Below, in pieces: positions 12,706 through 14,850 of a stretch of 14,850 nucleotides of DNA. The DNA is taken from positions 1-14,850 of the forward strand of contig DATBLZ010000043.1 of NCBI GenBank assembly GCA_036555065.1. The letters run 5' to 3'. The notes beneath the pieces were generated by a model. It saw nothing but the letters and a program-made list of their open reading frames with translations, did no database searches and was not told the DNA's origin. Source of the DNA: DATBLZ01 sp036555065 (GTDB lineage: Bacteria; Pseudomonadota; Gammaproteobacteria; Steroidobacterales; Rariloculaceae). Both the position numbers and the translations under genes were made by a program. How positions within the stretch are numbered: position 1 is the stretch's first letter; each line of letters opens with the position of its first letter.

Positions 12706-14754
12706 ATGTCCCTTCGCGTTCAGCTGCTCGCCATCGGACTTTTGACGCTCGCACTGCCGTGGGCGGCCTTACGCTTCGTCGAGGAGATGGAAGGGGCGCT
12801 GCGTAGCACGCTCGAGGCGTCGCTGCTCGGTAGCGTCGGGACCGTTGCGGGCGCGCTCGAGCGGCAGCTCGGCGCGGGCGCAGCGGCCGGGCTCCCGGCC
12901 GCGCTGCGAACGTCGGGAAACGCCATCTATGCGCATGCGCTGCGGTCGAGCCCCGACCTCGATGGCCGCCGCGACGACTGGGCGCTCACCGCATCGGTCG
13001 ATCTTGCCATTGGTCCCGCCGAGCGCGTCGTGGCCGGCACTTACGACCGGTTTGCCTATCTCTTCATCGAGGTCGATGACGACGACGTCGTCTATCAAAG
13101 GGTGCCCGGCCGGCCGCCGCACGGCGACCGGATCGTGCTGCTGCTCAAGAACGCCGCCGAGCCGCCGCGTTGGCTGTTGCTGCTGTCGAGCGCACCCGGC
13201 GGATTCCGCGCCGAGCACACCGAGCCGCCGCTATTTGCCCCGCTCGGGCGATTCGAGGATCGTGTCGTCGGCAGTTGGGCCGAGACGCGTGCAGGGTTCA
13301 GCGTCGAGGTTCGCGTGCCGCTCGGCCTCGTCGACACCGCGCTCGGGGTCGCAGTCGTCGACGTCGACCAGAGCCCCGCAGGATATACGGCGACGGTTGC
13401 AGCGACCTGGGATTCGCAGGGCGCGGAGGCGGGGCCCTTCGTCTACCGGCGTGCCGGAGTGCAAATGCTGCTCGACCAGTTCGCGCGGGCCGGAGACCGG
13501 TTCAGGGTCCTCGATGGCGACGGCTGGGTCATCGCGGACACGGGCCGGGTCGTGCCGACGCCCTCCGTGGGCGCAGGGGACGGCCTTGCCGACCGGTTCT
13601 TTCGCTATGTGCTCGAGCGCGACGACGTCCCCTACGCAGATCTCGAGAGGCCGGCCGGCCGCATTTCCGACGCGGCGCTGCGTGCGGCGTTGGCCGGCGA
13701 AACTGCGGTCGCGTGGTATCGCGAGGGCCCTGATGGCAGCGCGATCGTCGCAGCGGCGGCGCCGATGCGCGCCGCGAGCGGAGGGATCGAGGGCGCCGTG
13801 CTCCTCGAGCAGGCAAGCGACCCGATTCTGACGCTGACCAATCGCGCGCTGCTCGAGCTCGTGACGCTCACGGTCGTGGTCAGCTCGATCGCGACGCTCG
13901 CGCTGTTGGCGTATGCGAGTTTTCTCTCCTTTCGCATTCGGCGCCTCGCGCGCGCCGCCGAAACGGCGCTCGGTCCCGAAGGCAGGATCAACGTCACGTT
14001 GCCCGGCGGCGCGGCGCGCGACGAGCTCGGTGATCTCACGCGGAGCTTCGGTACCTCGCTCGGCCGACTGCGTGACTACACCGAGTACTTGCGGACGTTG
14101 GCGGCGAAGCTCACGCATGAGCTGCGCACGCCGCTCGCGATCGTCTCGACATCGCTCGACAACCTAGAGCACGAGGCGAAGAACCCCGGGGCCGCTCCAT
14201 ACCTCGCGCGGTTGCGCGATGGCGCCGCGCGGCTCGACTCGATACTCGTTGCGATGAGCGCCGCGACGCGCATCGAGCAGGCGATCAATGACACGCAAGT
14301 CGAAACTTTCGATCTCGCCCACGTCGTGCGCACGTGCGCGACGGCGTACCAGGACGTCTATCGCAGCCGAGTCATTGCGTGCAACGTGCCAGCGAGTCCA
14401 ACGCTCGTGCGGGGCTCGAGCGAGCTCGTCGCGCAGCTTCTCGACAAGCTCGTCGAGAACGCCGCGAGCTTCAGTCCCGAAGGATCCACGATCGCGCTCG
14501 AAGTTGCCGAAACCGCGGAAGCGTTCGTCCTCGGCATCACGAACCGCGGGCCGACGCTGCCCTCGACGATGCGTCATCAGCTCTTCGACTCGCTCGTCTC
14601 AGTGCGCGCGCACGGCGACGGGCGGCCGCATCTCGGGCTCGGCCTCTACATCGTCGCGTTGATTGCGAAGTTCCATCGCGCGAGCGTCACGGCCGACGAT
14701 CTGCCGGACGGGAGCGGCGTCGTTTTCCGCGTGCACTTCCCGCGCGCCGCCTGA
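12706..14754 (+). CDS. Sensor histidine kinase, PdsS-like, with a CBM9-like periplasmic region
   Basis: The 682-residue kinase has transmembrane helix 1 at about 6-22 and a large periplasmic sensor region (about 23-382). NAIYAHALRSSPDLDGRRDDW (72-92) opens a CBM9/DOMON-like beta domain there. Helix 2 (about 383-407) and a HAMP-type linker (to about 460) follow. The phosphoacceptor is H471 in THELRTPL and the N-box is LLDKLVENAASFSP (N585). The G1 region reads ITNRGPTLP instead of DxGxG, and G2 is PHLGLGLYIV. LFDSLVSVR at 627-634 and the overall layout match the histidine kinase of the ‘proteobacterial dedicated sortase system’ (PdsS, TIGR03785), from memory. No response regulator or sortase is adjacent. 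The ATG lacks a clear Shine-Dalgarno site and may rely on coupling to the gene 28 bases upstream. Confidence 0.88.
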   Translation: MSLRVQLLAIGLLTLALPWAALRFVEEMEGALRSTLEASLLGSVGTVAGALERQLGAGAAAGLPAALRTSGNAIYAHALRSSPDLDGRRDDWALTASVDLAIGPAERVVAGTYDRFAYLFIEVDDDDVVYQRVPGRPPHGDRIVLLLKNAAEPPRWLLLLSSAPGGFRAEHTEPPLFAPLGRFEDRVVGSWAETRAGFSVEVRVPLGLVDTALGVAVVDVDQSPAGYTATVAATWDSQGAEAGPFVYRRAGVQMLLDQFARAGDRFRVLDGDGWVIADTGRVVPTPSVGAGDGLADRFFRYVLERDDVPYADLERPAGRISDAALRAALAGETAVAWYREGPDGSAIVAAAAPMRAASGGIEGAVLLEQASDPILTLTNRALLELVTLTVVVSSIATLALLAYASFLSFRIRRLARAAETALGPEGRINVTLPGGAARDELGDLTRSFGTSLGRLRDYTEYLRTLAAKLTHELRTPLAIVSTSLDNLEHEAKNPGAAPYLARLRDGAARLDSILVAMSAATRIEQAINDTQVETFDLAHVVRTCATAYQDVYRSRVIACNVPASPTLVRGSSELVAQLLDKLVENAASFSPEGSTIALEVAETAEAFVLGITNRGPTLPSTMRHQLFDSLVSVRAHGDGRPHLGLGLYIVALIAKFHRASVTADDLPDGSGVVFRVHFPRAA

Positions 14755-14790
14755 CGCGCTTGGTGGAAGCGGCCAACAGGACCCGAGAGC

Positions 14791-14850
14791 TCAAAGCGCG
14801 GCAGCGCCGAGCGAGAGCTTCGGCGCGGGCAGGCTGCTCTCGCCGCGCAA
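14791..14850 (-). CDS. Possible 3' end of a further minus-strand gene
   Basis: The minus strand is open from the window edge to a TGA at 14791-14793. It gives 19 residues ending APKLSLGAAAL. Gene orientation and spacing (36 bases from the kinase stop) would suit a convergent gene, but this is too little sequence to identify a family or to be sure it is coding. Confidence 0.3.
   Translation of the reverse strand: MRGESSLPAPKLSLGAAAL

Noticed and set aside
14756..14799. GCGCTT and AAGCGC flanking the space after the kinase stop, considered as a terminator stem.
   Set aside because: The arms are only 6 bases, about 32 bases apart, with no T-tract.

Overview
The window is GC-rich, densely coded bacterial DNA with strong third-position G/C bias. 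It looks like a chromosomal segment of a gammaproteobacterium, perhaps in the Steroidobacterales/Nevskiales/Xanthomonadales neighbourhood. The reasons are the core block priA-argS-SPOR protein, an ECF sigma factor followed by DUF3619-like and DUF3106-like genes, and a PdsS-type histidine kinase. This placement is inference from gene content. I saw no tRNA, rRNA, CRISPR array, insertion sequence or phage gene.

Layout. (1) 1-630: the 5' end of a LigM/DesA-like tetrahydrofolate-dependent O-demethylase family gene (minus), diverging from a short plus-strand remnant of a CE15 glucuronoyl-esterase-like gene. The remnant stops where the catalytic domain should begin. (2) 627-6024: a minus-strand run priA -> argS -> SPOR protein -> SDR oxidoreductase. 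In relatives such as Pseudomonas this run usually continues into hslVU; here an SDR takes that place and its stop codon overlaps that of the CE15 remnant. (3) 6192-7885: four overlapping plus-strand genes encoding an ECF sigma factor, a single-pass DUF3619-like protein (probable anti-sigma factor), a very acidic small secreted protein, and a lysine-free, Arg-rich secreted DUF3106-like protein built of 18-residue repeats. A perfect hairpin follows. (4) 7999-11646: a stand-alone HNH endonuclease, a two-module VOC/glyoxalase protein (minus), an AEC-family transporter (plus) and a thiolase (minus). The last two converge on a REP-like hairpin. (5) 11714-14754: two lipoproteins (one with an apparent NTF2-like fold, one LEA14-like) and a sensor histidine kinase with a CBM9-like periplasmic region and a PdsS-type ATPase domain, without a response regulator or sortase beside it. 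The last bases hold what may be the 3' end of another minus-strand gene.

How the genes work together. priA (replication restart), argS (translation) and the SPOR protein (septal peptidoglycan binding) are housekeeping genes that share a transcription direction. The sigma/anti-sigma/secreted-protein operon looks like a self-contained envelope-signalling unit. The lipoprotein-lipoprotein-kinase cluster looks like a second envelope-sensing unit. The two most distinctive observations are the sigma-factor operon with its periodic repeat protein, and the rearrangement at 600-1400, which leaves lignin-related gene fragments beside a core-gene block.
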